From positions 1 to 44,372 of the forward strand of contig PBOB01000060.1 in the NCBI GenBank assembly GCA_002724185.1: DNA of 44,372 nucleotides. The letters are read 5' to 3'. The position numbers and the translations under genes were made by a program. Source of the stretch: Acidiferrobacteraceae bacterium. GTDB taxonomy: Bacteria; Pseudomonadota; Gammaproteobacteria; Arenicellales; UBA868. The first letter of the stretch is position 1, and each line of letters starts with the position of its first letter. Positions 17,718 through 25,511 of the stretch are shown here, piece after piece. Below the pieces are notes generated by a model. That model did not search any database. It had not been told where the DNA came from and saw nothing but the letters and a program-made list of their open reading frames with translations.

Positions 17718-18243
17718 CCTGTTCCTACCCGGGACTGTTCGGGTTGCGAAGTATATGCCTAATTTACAAACGTGAATGCACTATGTTTAATATAATTTCC
17801 AATTCGCCATGCAAGAGATTCAGTGTTACGACGGATATTTTGGCTATTTCTTAGGTCAATTAAAAATGCCGATTCCAATCCACTAGAGCCAAGAAATGGT
17901 AATTGCTCCCTCAGTGCATAATCGCTGTCGATTTTTTATTTGTCACTAGTCGCCTACTAGAGAGCATAGTCCCTGCTGGATTGTCATGAAGCAGTGTGTA
18001 ACCTATTGTTTAATTAGCTTAAAAAAATCCAAGCTTTGAGTTAGCTAGACTCAGGTAATCGGGGAGTCCCGCGTTTTAACTGAAAAAAACACTAAAAAAG
18101 ATATATTTGACACAAACAGTTTAAATCTAGTAGCGTTGACCGGCCATAGTAGGTGTTCGTAGGCCTTTAGGAGAGATACCCCATGACCCTGTTACTCGAA
18201 TTAATAACCATGAGACGTCATCTAGTTTTTGGTAGAGCGTGGA
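17718..18243. other. Intergenic region between divergent MFS and EAL genes
   Basis: About 525 bases without a convincing long gene. It contains several weak stems (for example GAGT/ACTC around 18039-18053 and GGGGAGTCCC at 18061-18070), A-rich runs near 18085-18100, a TTGACA at 18107-18112 without a matching -10 element, and, close to the EAL gene, a 25-codon reading frame with a good ribosome-binding site. I saw no match to the conserved core of c-di-GMP riboswitches. Confidence 0.5.
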
Positions 18244-18260
18244 ATGAGTCTGCAGTCTGA
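18183..18260 (+). CDS. Possible 25-codon leader peptide overlapping the EAL start
   Basis: An ATG at 18183 follows AGGAGAGATACCCC, a better Shine-Dalgarno sequence than that of the EAL gene. The frame runs 25 codons (MTLLLELITMRRHL..) to a TGA at 18258-18260, overlapping the proposed EAL ATG at 18244 by 17 bases in another frame. It could couple translation of the EAL gene, be a remnant of a longer N-terminus displaced by a frameshift, or be noise. No similarity is recognised. Confidence 0.3.
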   Translation: MTLLLELITMRRHLVFGRAWNESAV

Positions 18261-19656
18261 TCTCGAGCTTGCGGTCAAAGGCGAGCAGTTAGAGTTGCAC
18301 TATCAGCCTCAATTTGATCTCCAGACGGCAAGAGTTGTTGGAGCGGAAGCGCTGTTGCGATGGAATCATCCTGAGCACGGTGTAATTCCACCAAATGATT
18401 TTATTCCTCTTGCTGAGGATACTGGATTAATTTTTTCGATTGGCCGCTGGGTGGTCAACGAAGCTTGCCGACAATCAAGATTATGGCGCCAAGAAGGATT
18501 CCAGCCAATAACTATCTCTGTGAATATTTCTGCTGTTCAGCTGCAACAAAGTGATTTCTATAGCCAGGTTAGAGAAGCTATAGAGCGAGAAGGTATTAGG
18601 CCATATCTACTCGGTTTGGAAGTAACAGAGTCTCTTTTCGTGGAAGATATGGATCGGACAATAAGCGTGTTGAAGTTGCTTAAAGATTTGGGCGTCGAGC
18701 TATCACTTGATGATTTCGGTACTGGCTATTCAAGCCTATCTTACTTGACCAAGTTGCCAATCGATAAATTGAAGATTGATCAGTCGTTTATTCGAAGCTC
18801 TGAGCGAGAGAGTTGGGCTATCGTACGTACTATAATTCAGCTAGCTCGTAGTCTAGGATTAAAGACTGTTGGAGAGGGTATTGAGGAAAAGCTTCACGTT
18901 GATCGCCTTTGTGATTTAGGCTGCCATATTGGACAGGGGTACCATTACAGCAGGCCAGCACCAGCCAATGTGATTTCAGGCGTTTTACCGAGAGAGTTGC
19001 TAGAAGTTACCACTCCTAAGCACAAAGCCAAGCATCTGCGTATCGGTCTTCCAGCTGATTACTTGTCATCGCATCTACAGGCAACACTCCATGACTTTCA
19101 GAATCAACATAGCGATTGCCAGCTAGATCTTTACTTCGATTTTAGTGCTCATCTGCTCGATTCACTATCTCTTGGTGAGCTCGATGTTGTAATAGCATTA
19201 GATAATGCGCCTACAAAGTATAGAAAGATGCAGGCATGGTCTACTACAACTGTATGGATAGCTTCTCAAACATTTGAAATGTCAAGAGATTATCCGTTAC
19301 CGGTGATCTTGCAGCCCACAGGTTGTCCATATCGTTCAATGGTTGTTGCTGCTTTGAATACTGCTGAGACATCATGGCATTGTGTTTATCAATCCCCTGA
19401 GATAGAGGGCGTTCAGAAAGCCGTTGCTTCTGGTATGGGTGTAGCAGCGGTGCCATCAACCTTATTATCATTAAATACCCCCTCAGAGCTGTTGGGATTA
19501 ATTCATCAAATAGGGAATGCCGAAGGGTTGCCAGAGTTACCACCTTTATCTTTGGCTATTTATGATATTAATCGTGACGCAGCTGCTATAAAGAATGAAC
19601 TCGTTGAACAGCTTTCACATGTGATAAACAATATGGAGGGTGTTGTCCAGCTCTGA
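18244..19656 (+). CDS. EAL-domain c-di-GMP phosphodiesterase fused to a LysR-type ligand-binding domain
   Basis: Residues 1 to about 245 form an EAL domain that hydrolyses cyclic di-GMP. All the expected catalytic and metal residues appear: E35 in EALLRW, N94, E126 in LEVTES, D156-D157 in DDFGTGYSSL (loop 6), K177 in LKID, E211 and E214 in GEGIEE, and Q231 in GQGY. Residues about 264-465 read like the substrate-binding (PBP2) domain of LysR-type regulators: HLRIGLPADYL, LGELDVVIAL, GCPYRSMVVAAL, W.CVYQSPEIEGVQKAVASGMGVAAVPS. There is no helix-turn-helix, GGDEF domain, signal peptide or membrane segment, so it should be cytoplasmic. The ATG at 18244 is preferred over the TTG at 18229. A ligand-controlled phosphodiesterase is inferred. 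Confidence 0.88.
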   Translation: MSLQSDLELAVKGEQLELHYQPQFDLQTARVVGAEALLRWNHPEHGVIPPNDFIPLAEDTGLIFSIGRWVVNEACRQSRLWRQEGFQPITISVNISAVQLQQSDFYSQVREAIEREGIRPYLLGLEVTESLFVEDMDRTISVLKLLKDLGVELSLDDFGTGYSSLSYLTKLPIDKLKIDQSFIRSSERESWAIVRTIIQLARSLGLKTVGEGIEEKLHVDRLCDLGCHIGQGYHYSRPAPANVISGVLPRELLEVTTPKHKAKHLRIGLPADYLSSHLQATLHDFQNQHSDCQLDLYFDFSAHLLDSLSLGELDVVIALDNAPTKYRKMQAWSTTTVWIASQTFEMSRDYPLPVILQPTGCPYRSMVVAALNTAETSWHCVYQSPEIEGVQKAVASGMGVAAVPSTLLSLNTPSELLGLIHQIGNAEGLPELPPLSLAIYDINRDAAAIKNELVEQLSHVINNMEGVVQL

Positions 19657-19710
19657 TTCGCTATTATGAGCGGAATCATGAATGAGCTATATTACACAGG
19701 ATATGTTGGA

Positions 19711-20184
19711 TCAGCGGCGTGGCTTCTTGCGCCTATCAAGATCAGCAACTGCAGCGGGAAGTATTTTTTGATCCTCGGAAAGATTTTCGATAATCGATGC
19801 CATGATTATCCAACTACGAATTGGTTCTCGATAGTGTCGAGGAAGATTTGACCATGCTTTGGCAACAGCCAAGGCCTCCGCTGGTAAATCAAGCGCTACT
19901 GTAGCGGTTTCTGATAGATGTCGTGGGCCAGTGCCAGCAGCAAGCCACTCGACATGCACCTTCAACCACTCTGCTATCTGTTCTAGCCGGTATCTCCTGG
20001 GAAATGCTTTTCCTTCGAGATATTTACGAGCAGTAGTTAGACTTTTGGCGCCGGCTTCACGTTGGAGAGGTTCAATTTCTACCGGTATCCGAGACCAGCT
20101 TCCCTCACGGGCACCGTATCCAGCTGATTGCATAGCATCGATTAAACGCTCGGCAAAATCTAAATACGGTGGTTCAGAAGCCAT
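19711..20184 (-). CDS. XRE-like DNA-binding regulator
   Basis: 157-residue protein whose N-terminal part (about 8-90) resembles a phage-repressor-type helix-turn-helix: FAERLIDAMQSAGY, then SLTTARKYLEGKAFPRRYRLEQIAEWLKVHVEWLAAGTGP, in which the last segment is typical of XRE/CI-like proteins. The C-terminal half is predicted helical and ends in a basic RRKKPRR tail, with no peptidase-type domain. It is divergent from the pilus-type ATPase gene, and the shared 140-base region contains two dyads that could be its operators. Target and inducer are unknown. The start ATG has no strong Shine-Dalgarno sequence. Confidence 0.7.
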   Translation of the reverse strand: MASEPPYLDFAERLIDAMQSAGYGAREGSWSRIPVEIEPLQREAGAKSLTTARKYLEGKAFPRRYRLEQIAEWLKVHVEWLAAGTGPRHLSETATVALDLPAEALAVAKAWSNLPRHYREPIRSWIIMASIIENLSEDQKILPAAVADLDRRKKPRR

Positions 20185-20222
20185 TAAACAAAGATTCCCA
20201 CAATAATTTAATTATCACTTTA

Positions 20223-20265
20223 TTGCACAATATAACACTTTCAGTGTTAAAATAGAACTGTTCTA
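20223..20265 (+). promoter_or_regulatory. Promoter with two operator-like dyads before the ATPase gene
   Basis: TTGCAC (20223-20228) and TAAAAT (20248-20253), 19 bases apart, are a candidate promoter for the ATPase. Between them lies the perfect dyad TAACACT-TTC-AGTGTTA (20233-20249). A second perfect dyad, TAGAAC-T-GTTCTA (20253-20265), covers the expected transcription start. Dyads in the spacer and at +1 are classic repressor positions, and the divergent XRE-like gene is the natural candidate regulator. Confidence 0.5.
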
Positions 20266-20324
20266 GTAGCTACGATTTTATATAAAGCTAGTTGTCTGCC
20301 AATAGATAGAGATGGAGGAGTGTT

Positions 20325-22088
20325 TTGACTGAACTGCAACCTGCCTCACTTCAACCAAAGGACGCTAACCGACAACTTCGGCGAAGATTGCGACTCGGTG
20401 AGGTTCTTGTGAATGCAGGGCTCGTTCAAAAGCAAGATATTGATGCGGCACTAGAGCAACAAAAGAAGCAGACAGGAAAACGACTCGGTGAGGTTTTGGT
20501 AGACATGGAGATTGTGGACGAAGTGGTAATTGCAGAAACCTTGGCAGGCAAGCTGGGGTTACCCTTCGTCAATCTAGATGACATCGAGGTCGAGAGCTCC
20601 GCGGTAGCGGAGGTGCCTTTTCGTGTGGTGAGGCAACATGGTGTTTTGCCAGTGCGGGTGGACGCCAAATCTCTTACGGTTGCAATGGGCGATCCTCTAT
20701 CCATTGAAGCTCTTGATGCTTTGCGGTTTACTTGCCAGAAGCAGATAGTAGAAGTCGTTGCATCCCCGAGTCAAATTCGAGAATATGTCGATCACTTTGA
20801 GGCTTCGCAAGGGTCAAATGAAGACTTTGAAGACTTTTTGCGCGGTATATCAGCTCAGAAACCAGGCAAGCCATCTCCAGACACAAGTGATTCGGATGAC
20901 GGAGCAGTTGTAAAGCTAGTTAATAGAGTTATTGTTGATGCAGTGCGAGAGGGAGCCTCCGATATTCATATTGAACCACACGGACAAAAGGAGGACCTAC
21001 TTATTCGATTTCGAGTTGATGGCCGTTGCCACGATTATCGTCGAATCCCATCTGAATATAGAAATCAGCTTGTGGCTCGTATAAAGATAATGAGTAGGCT
21101 TAATATTGCAGAGCGTCGTAAGCCTCAGGATGGCAAAATTCACTTTAAGCTTGGTAATACTCAGATTGAACTTCGAGTTGTTACCTTACCAACAGCAGGT
21201 GACAATGAAGATGTAGTTATGCGACTTCTTACTGGTACAGGAGTTATGTCGATGTCGCGTATTGATTTAAGTCAGAAGAATTACAATTCTTTGGAGAAGC
21301 TTATTCGCTCTCCTTATGGCATCATTCTCGCGGTTGGACCAACGGGATCCGGAAAAACCACAACGCTACATTCTATTTTAAGTGAGATAAACAGCAAAGA
21401 ACGTAAAATATGGACCGTAGAAGATCCTGTTGAAATTACACAGATGGGGTTGAGACAGTTACAGGTTCACCCGCAAATTGGTTTAACATTTGCTGCCGCT
21501 ATGAGATCATTTCTACGTGCAGATCCAGACGTAATTATGGTTGGTGAAATGCGTGATTACGAGACAGCGCAAATTGCTGTTGAGGCATCATTAACCGGAC
21601 ATCTCGTGTTTTCAACTTTGCATACAAATACAGCATCAGAGACTATTACTAGGTTAGTAGATATGGGTATTGAAGCTTTTTCTTTTTCTGATGCATTATT
21701 AGGAGTTATCTCACAACGGCTTACCCGTAGATTGTGCCCAAAGTGCAAGATTGAATATGAGGCGGGATCCGTGGAGATTGAAGAATTGTCTGGGCATTTC
21801 GATAGTTATGTAACTGACCAATTAATTAGTTCCGACGGACTAAGGCTATTCCGAGCTGAGGGATGCTCATACTGTAGCCGGACTGGTTATTACGGCCGAG
21901 TGGCGCTGCATGAGCTACTTCAAAGTAACGATGATATTCGAGATGCTATACAGCACAAATCAACAGCAGCAGAAGTTCAGGCATTAGCTGAAAAATCAGG
22001 AATGGTTACCATGCTCCAAGACGGTATAGCAAAGTGCCTTGAAGGTAAAACAGATTTAGGCCAGGTTCTGGCCGTATGTAATCGTTGA
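20325..22088 (+). CDS. PilB/GspE-type secretion/pilus assembly ATPase with MshEN c-di-GMP domain
   Basis: Hexameric cytoplasmic ATPase that powers type IV pilus extension or type II secretion. The N-terminus (about 1-160) is an MshEN domain. Residues R23-Q46 fit the known 24-residue c-di-GMP motif (RLG..VL..GLV....I...L..Q) at every defined position; the second copy, R53-K76, has lost the central Gly and final Gln. The ATPase core follows: Walker A GPTGSGKT at 338-345, the Asp box near DPDVIMVGEMRD, and the His box GHLVFSTLHTN. CPKC and CSYC form the usual metal-binding tetracysteine. Length 587. It starts with TTG, with GGAGGAG just upstream. No pilin, PilC/GspF or secretin gene is nearby, so which machine it serves is unknown. 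Confidence 0.9.
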   Translation: MTELQPASLQPKDANRQLRRRLRLGEVLVNAGLVQKQDIDAALEQQKKQTGKRLGEVLVDMEIVDEVVIAETLAGKLGLPFVNLDDIEVESSAVAEVPFRVVRQHGVLPVRVDAKSLTVAMGDPLSIEALDALRFTCQKQIVEVVASPSQIREYVDHFEASQGSNEDFEDFLRGISAQKPGKPSPDTSDSDDGAVVKLVNRVIVDAVREGASDIHIEPHGQKEDLLIRFRVDGRCHDYRRIPSEYRNQLVARIKIMSRLNIAERRKPQDGKIHFKLGNTQIELRVVTLPTAGDNEDVVMRLLTGTGVMSMSRIDLSQKNYNSLEKLIRSPYGIILAVGPTGSGKTTTLHSILSEINSKERKIWTVEDPVEITQMGLRQLQVHPQIGLTFAAAMRSFLRADPDVIMVGEMRDYETAQIAVEASLTGHLVFSTLHTNTASETITRLVDMGIEAFSFSDALLGVISQRLTRRLCPKCKIEYEAGSVEIEELSGHFDSYVTDQLISSDGLRLFRAEGCSYCSRTGYYGRVALHELLQSNDDIRDAIQHKSTAAEVQALAEKSGMVTMLQDGIAKCLEGKTDLGQVLAVCNR

Positions 22089-22218
22089 TTCGAGGGAGGA
22101 TAGAACCTACTTACGTATATTGTTCAGCGTAATTACATCATGCTAAAGTTTCCCATAAATGTACTACCAACCGACGGTATTATTTCCCGGCCTTCAAAAG
22201 TTCTGTGACGAGCGCTGT

Positions 22219-22240
22219 CTAATTATTTTTGCATAATTAG
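22219..22240 (+). promoter_or_regulatory. Hairpin at the uup ribosome-binding site
   Basis: CTAATTAT (22219-22226) and ATAATTAG (22233-22240) pair perfectly around a six-base loop. The end of the second arm contains the beginning of AGGA, the only Shine-Dalgarno-like sequence before the GTG at 22253. The stem could mask translation initiation, but it is AT-only except at its ends and therefore weak. Confidence 0.4.
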
Positions 22241-22252
22241 GAAAATTTCGCT

Positions 22253-24166
22253 GTGGCTGATCTGATTCGCTTCGAAAATGTAAGTCTTGCATTCGGCCTT
22301 TCTCCGATATTAGCGAACGCCAATTTTTCAATTGAGAATGGCGAGCGTGTATGTCTAATCGGTAGAAATGGTTCGGGAAAAACCTCGCTGCTCCGACTCA
22401 TTACTGGCGATATCGAGCCAGATAAAGGAGATATATATAAACCGGCTAGCTATCATGTTGCCATACTAGATCAAACATTGCCCGATGAGTTGGATATCAC
22501 AGTGTCGAGTTTGGTTGAGTTAGGCCTAAGCAGTGTTCGGCGTCTTGCAGTTGAATATGAGCGCAGGGCGCAGAAGACGCTTGACGCGCAAGGGTTGAAG
22601 GAGTTGGAGAGACTTCATACTGAGATAGATGTTCGTGGGGGTTGGAATGTTGGACAGAGAGTTAATGCTATTTGTTCAGAGATGAGTCTACCGCCAAAGG
22701 AATTATTAAGAAACTTGTCGGGAGGTTGGCGTCGTCGGGCAGCTCTAGCTAAAGCGCTTATCTCAAATCCAAATCTGCTTCTTTTAGATGAACCGACTAA
22801 CCATCTAGATTTTGAAGCTATAGAATGGCTTGAGAGAAAGGTTGATGCTTATTCAGGAGCTATTCTATTCATTACACACGATCGCGCGTTCTTGCAGAGA
22901 CTTGCTACGCGGATTATAGAAATTGACCGCGGTACCATTAAGAGTTTTTCTTGCAACTACAAAGACTACTTGAAAGAAAAGAGGAAGGCTAGATATGAAG
23001 AAAAACAAGCCAACGCTGAATTTGATCGCCAGCTTGCTGCCGAAGAGCAGTGGATTCGTCAAGGAATAAAGGCTCGACGTACGCGCAATGAAGGGCGCGT
23101 GCGTAGTTTACAGGCTATGCGCGAAGTCCATTCTAAGCGTATTCCAATATCTACTCCCGCACGTGTTCATATCGAAGAGGCAGATTCTTCCGGAAGAAAA
23201 GTTCTTGATGTGAAAAAAATCCATTATCAATATGGCGCTAAACCATTGATTAAAGGTTTTTCTCTCAAAATTACACGAGGGGATCGCATTGGCTTAATTG
23301 GAAATAACGGTGTTGGCAAGAGTACACTGTTAAAGCTTTTGCTAGGAGAAATTCAGCCTCAGAGCGGTACAGTTAAGCTTGGTACAAACATTAAGCTCGG
23401 ATTTTTTGATCAATATAGGCGTAATTTAGATCCGGATAAAACTGTCGCAGAGGTCGTTGGTGACGGTAAAGATTATATTATATTGGGCAACAAACCGCGC
23501 CATGTTGTTGGATACCTTCGGGGTTTTTTATTTAGTCCTAAGCGGGCTATGACCCCGGTTCATGCTTTATCTGGAGGGGAAAAGAATCGAATTCTTTTAG
23601 CAAAATTGTTTGCCCAGCCTGCGAATCTATTGATACTTGATGAGCCAACAAATGATCTTGATATAGAGACTCTGGAAGTTGTTCAAGATCGGATTTCAGA
23701 ATATAAAGGCACCCTTATAGTAGTTAGCCATGACCGTGAATTTCTTGATGCGGTTGTTGATCGTGTGGTTGTTTTTGAGGAAGGAGGACAAATTCGTGAA
23801 TATGTGGGTGGCTACAGTGACTGGGCAAGAAGGGATGCAGTGCTTGCAATACAAGACGAATTAGGGGGAGCTGGCGCTGAGGGCAAAACTAAGCCACAAT
23901 CGGTGTCAGCCGACAAGAAATCAAATAAGCTTACATATAAATTGCAGCGCGAGCTCGACGGTCTGCCGGTATCGATCGAATTACTTGAGCGTGAGGTACA
24001 ACAATTGAATGAGAAGCTTTCGCAACCTGGTTTTTATGAACAGCCATTTGAAGAGACTGAGCCAATTCTTACTACTCTTCTTGCAACAAAGAAAGAGCTA
24101 GATGTGACTATTGCTCGCTGGGTTGAGCTGGAAGAGCTGAAGTCTAAACTAAGCGAGGGCGATTAA
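22253..24166 (+). CDS. uup: ABC-F ATPase Uup
   Basis: Cytoplasmic ABC-F protein with two ATPase domains and no membrane part; the family acts on ribosomes, and Uup also influences precise excision of transposons. Domain 1 has Walker A GRNGSGKTS near residue 36, signature LSGGW and Walker B LLLLDEPTNHLD. Domain 2 has GNNGVGKST near 351, LSGGEKNR and LLILDEPTNDLD. The linker RQGIKARRTRNEGRVR is characteristic of Uup, and so is the C-terminal coiled-coil domain from about 555. 637 residues. The start is GTG at 22253. It is convergent with the acyl-CoA dehydrogenase gene. Confidence 0.94.
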   Translation: MADLIRFENVSLAFGLSPILANANFSIENGERVCLIGRNGSGKTSLLRLITGDIEPDKGDIYKPASYHVAILDQTLPDELDITVSSLVELGLSSVRRLAVEYERRAQKTLDAQGLKELERLHTEIDVRGGWNVGQRVNAICSEMSLPPKELLRNLSGGWRRRAALAKALISNPNLLLLDEPTNHLDFEAIEWLERKVDAYSGAILFITHDRAFLQRLATRIIEIDRGTIKSFSCNYKDYLKEKRKARYEEKQANAEFDRQLAAEEQWIRQGIKARRTRNEGRVRSLQAMREVHSKRIPISTPARVHIEEADSSGRKVLDVKKIHYQYGAKPLIKGFSLKITRGDRIGLIGNNGVGKSTLLKLLLGEIQPQSGTVKLGTNIKLGFFDQYRRNLDPDKTVAEVVGDGKDYIILGNKPRHVVGYLRGFLFSPKRAMTPVHALSGGEKNRILLAKLFAQPANLLILDEPTNDLDIETLEVVQDRISEYKGTLIVVSHDREFLDAVVDRVVVFEEGGQIREYVGGYSDWARRDAVLAIQDELGGAGAEGKTKPQSVSADKKSNKLTYKLQRELDGLPVSIELLEREVQQLNEKLSQPGFYEQPFEETEPILTTLLATKKELDVTIARWVELEELKSKLSEGD

Positions 24167-24242
24167 CCGCTGTTGTCTGTAGGTAACCATATAGCAATAA
24201 ACCTAAGATCATCTCACACACTTAAAGACCACACACATTTGG

Positions 24243-25490
24243 CTAGTTTGTATATGGGGTAAGATATCTTGCGCTCCTGTCTAGTGCTTCTTTGTTATCC
24301 CTAAGCTCCATCCGTGCAACTACGCGCAAATGTATTTCGTCTGGACCATCAAAAAAACGCATTGCTCTACCCCAGGTCCAATGATCTGCTAATGGTGTAT
24401 CTGGAGTGATGCCCATAGCGCCAAATACCTGCATCGCTCGATCAAATATAGTGGTATGTAAGTTTGGTACAAGTGCCTTAATCATGGAGATCTCTTTACG
24501 CGCTCCTTTGGCTCCCACTTGATCAATCAACCAGGCAGTTTTGAGTACCAGTAAACGAGCTTGCTCTATTTCGATACGCGAACGGGCAATCCATTCGGAT
24601 ATAGTTCCATGCTCATACAGATATTTGCCAAACGTTTTCCGCTCCTGCACTCGCATAGTCATTAGTTCAAGTGCGAGCTCAGCAGCACCAATTGAGCGCA
24701 TGCAGTGATGGACCCGGCCTGGTCCGAGTCGAGCCTGTGCTAAAGCAAATCCATCTCCTTCCGTTCCAAGAAGACAGCTTGATGGAATTCGCACATCTCG
24801 CAATAGCAGTTCACAATGTCCTTCTGGAGAGGTGTGGTTAACAATCGGTATATTTCGGATCACATCTATACCTGGAGTATTCATTGGTACGAGCAGTATA
24901 CTTTGTTGGTGGTGAGGTTCTGCGTCTGGATTAGTCTTGCCCATAACAATTAGCAGTTTACATCGAGGATGCGCCACGTTTGATATAAACCATTTACGAC
25001 CATTAATTATATAGTCGTTTCCATCTCTAACAATTTTCGTTTGAATTTGGGTTGCATCTGATGAAGAAACACCCGGTTCTGTCATAGCGAATGCAGAACG
25101 AATCTCGCCTTTGAGTAGTGGTTGTAGCCATTGCGAATTTTGTTCATCATTGGCAAATAAATGAAGTAATTCCATATTGCCAGTGTCAGGCGCATTACAA
25201 TTGAATACCTCTGATGCCCAGCTAACTCGACCCATAATTTCTGCAAGTGGAGCATATTCTAAATTAGTTAATCTCGTCCCAGGCTCGTCATGCTTTAGAC
25301 TTGGGAGAAATAGATTCCACAATCCTTCAGCACGCGCCTTAATTTTAATTTCTTCAATTAAAGAGATTGGGTATACCCCATTAGCTGTTTCTCGCTGCCA
25401 ATCAGCGAGCTTGGGAATTATATAAGTGTCGAGGAATGTCTGAACACGCTGACGAAGGACATCGACTTTTGGTGTGTATGAAAAATGCAT
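24243..25490 (-). CDS. Acyl-CoA dehydrogenase family protein
   Basis: FAD-dependent enzyme introducing a 2,3-double bond into acyl-CoA thioesters and passing electrons to ETF. Of 415 residues, the first ~130 form the helical N-domain. The central segment has AFAMTEPGVSSSDATQI and W.ISN..HPRCK. The C-terminal helical domain carries R..FGKYLYEHGTISEWIA and QVFGAMGITPDTPLADHW. It resembles the long-chain/ACAD10-11 type rather than the short-chain type. It lies 21 bases after a phosphotransferase-fold gene; this pair recurs in bacteria and is fused in animal ACAD10/11, where the kinase part acts on 4-hydroxyacyl substrates. It is the last gene of the leftward block. Confidence 0.92.
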   Translation of the reverse strand: MHFSYTPKVDVLRQRVQTFLDTYIIPKLADWQRETANGVYPISLIEEIKIKARAEGLWNLFLPSLKHDEPGTRLTNLEYAPLAEIMGRVSWASEVFNCNAPDTGNMELLHLFANDEQNSQWLQPLLKGEIRSAFAMTEPGVSSSDATQIQTKIVRDGNDYIINGRKWFISNVAHPRCKLLIVMGKTNPDAEPHHQQSILLVPMNTPGIDVIRNIPIVNHTSPEGHCELLLRDVRIPSSCLLGTEGDGFALAQARLGPGRVHHCMRSIGAAELALELMTMRVQERKTFGKYLYEHGTISEWIARSRIEIEQARLLVLKTAWLIDQVGAKGARKEISMIKALVPNLHTTIFDRAMQVFGAMGITPDTPLADHWTWGRAMRFFDGPDEIHLRVVARMELRDNKEALDRSARYLTPYTN

Positions 25491-25511
25491 ATCTGGGATC
25501 TTAATATGTTT

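Noticed and set aside
17718-18243. Possible c-di-GMP riboswitch upstream of the EAL gene
   Set aside because: The region has several weak stems but not the conserved GEMM core or tetraloop-receptor pattern that I could recognise.
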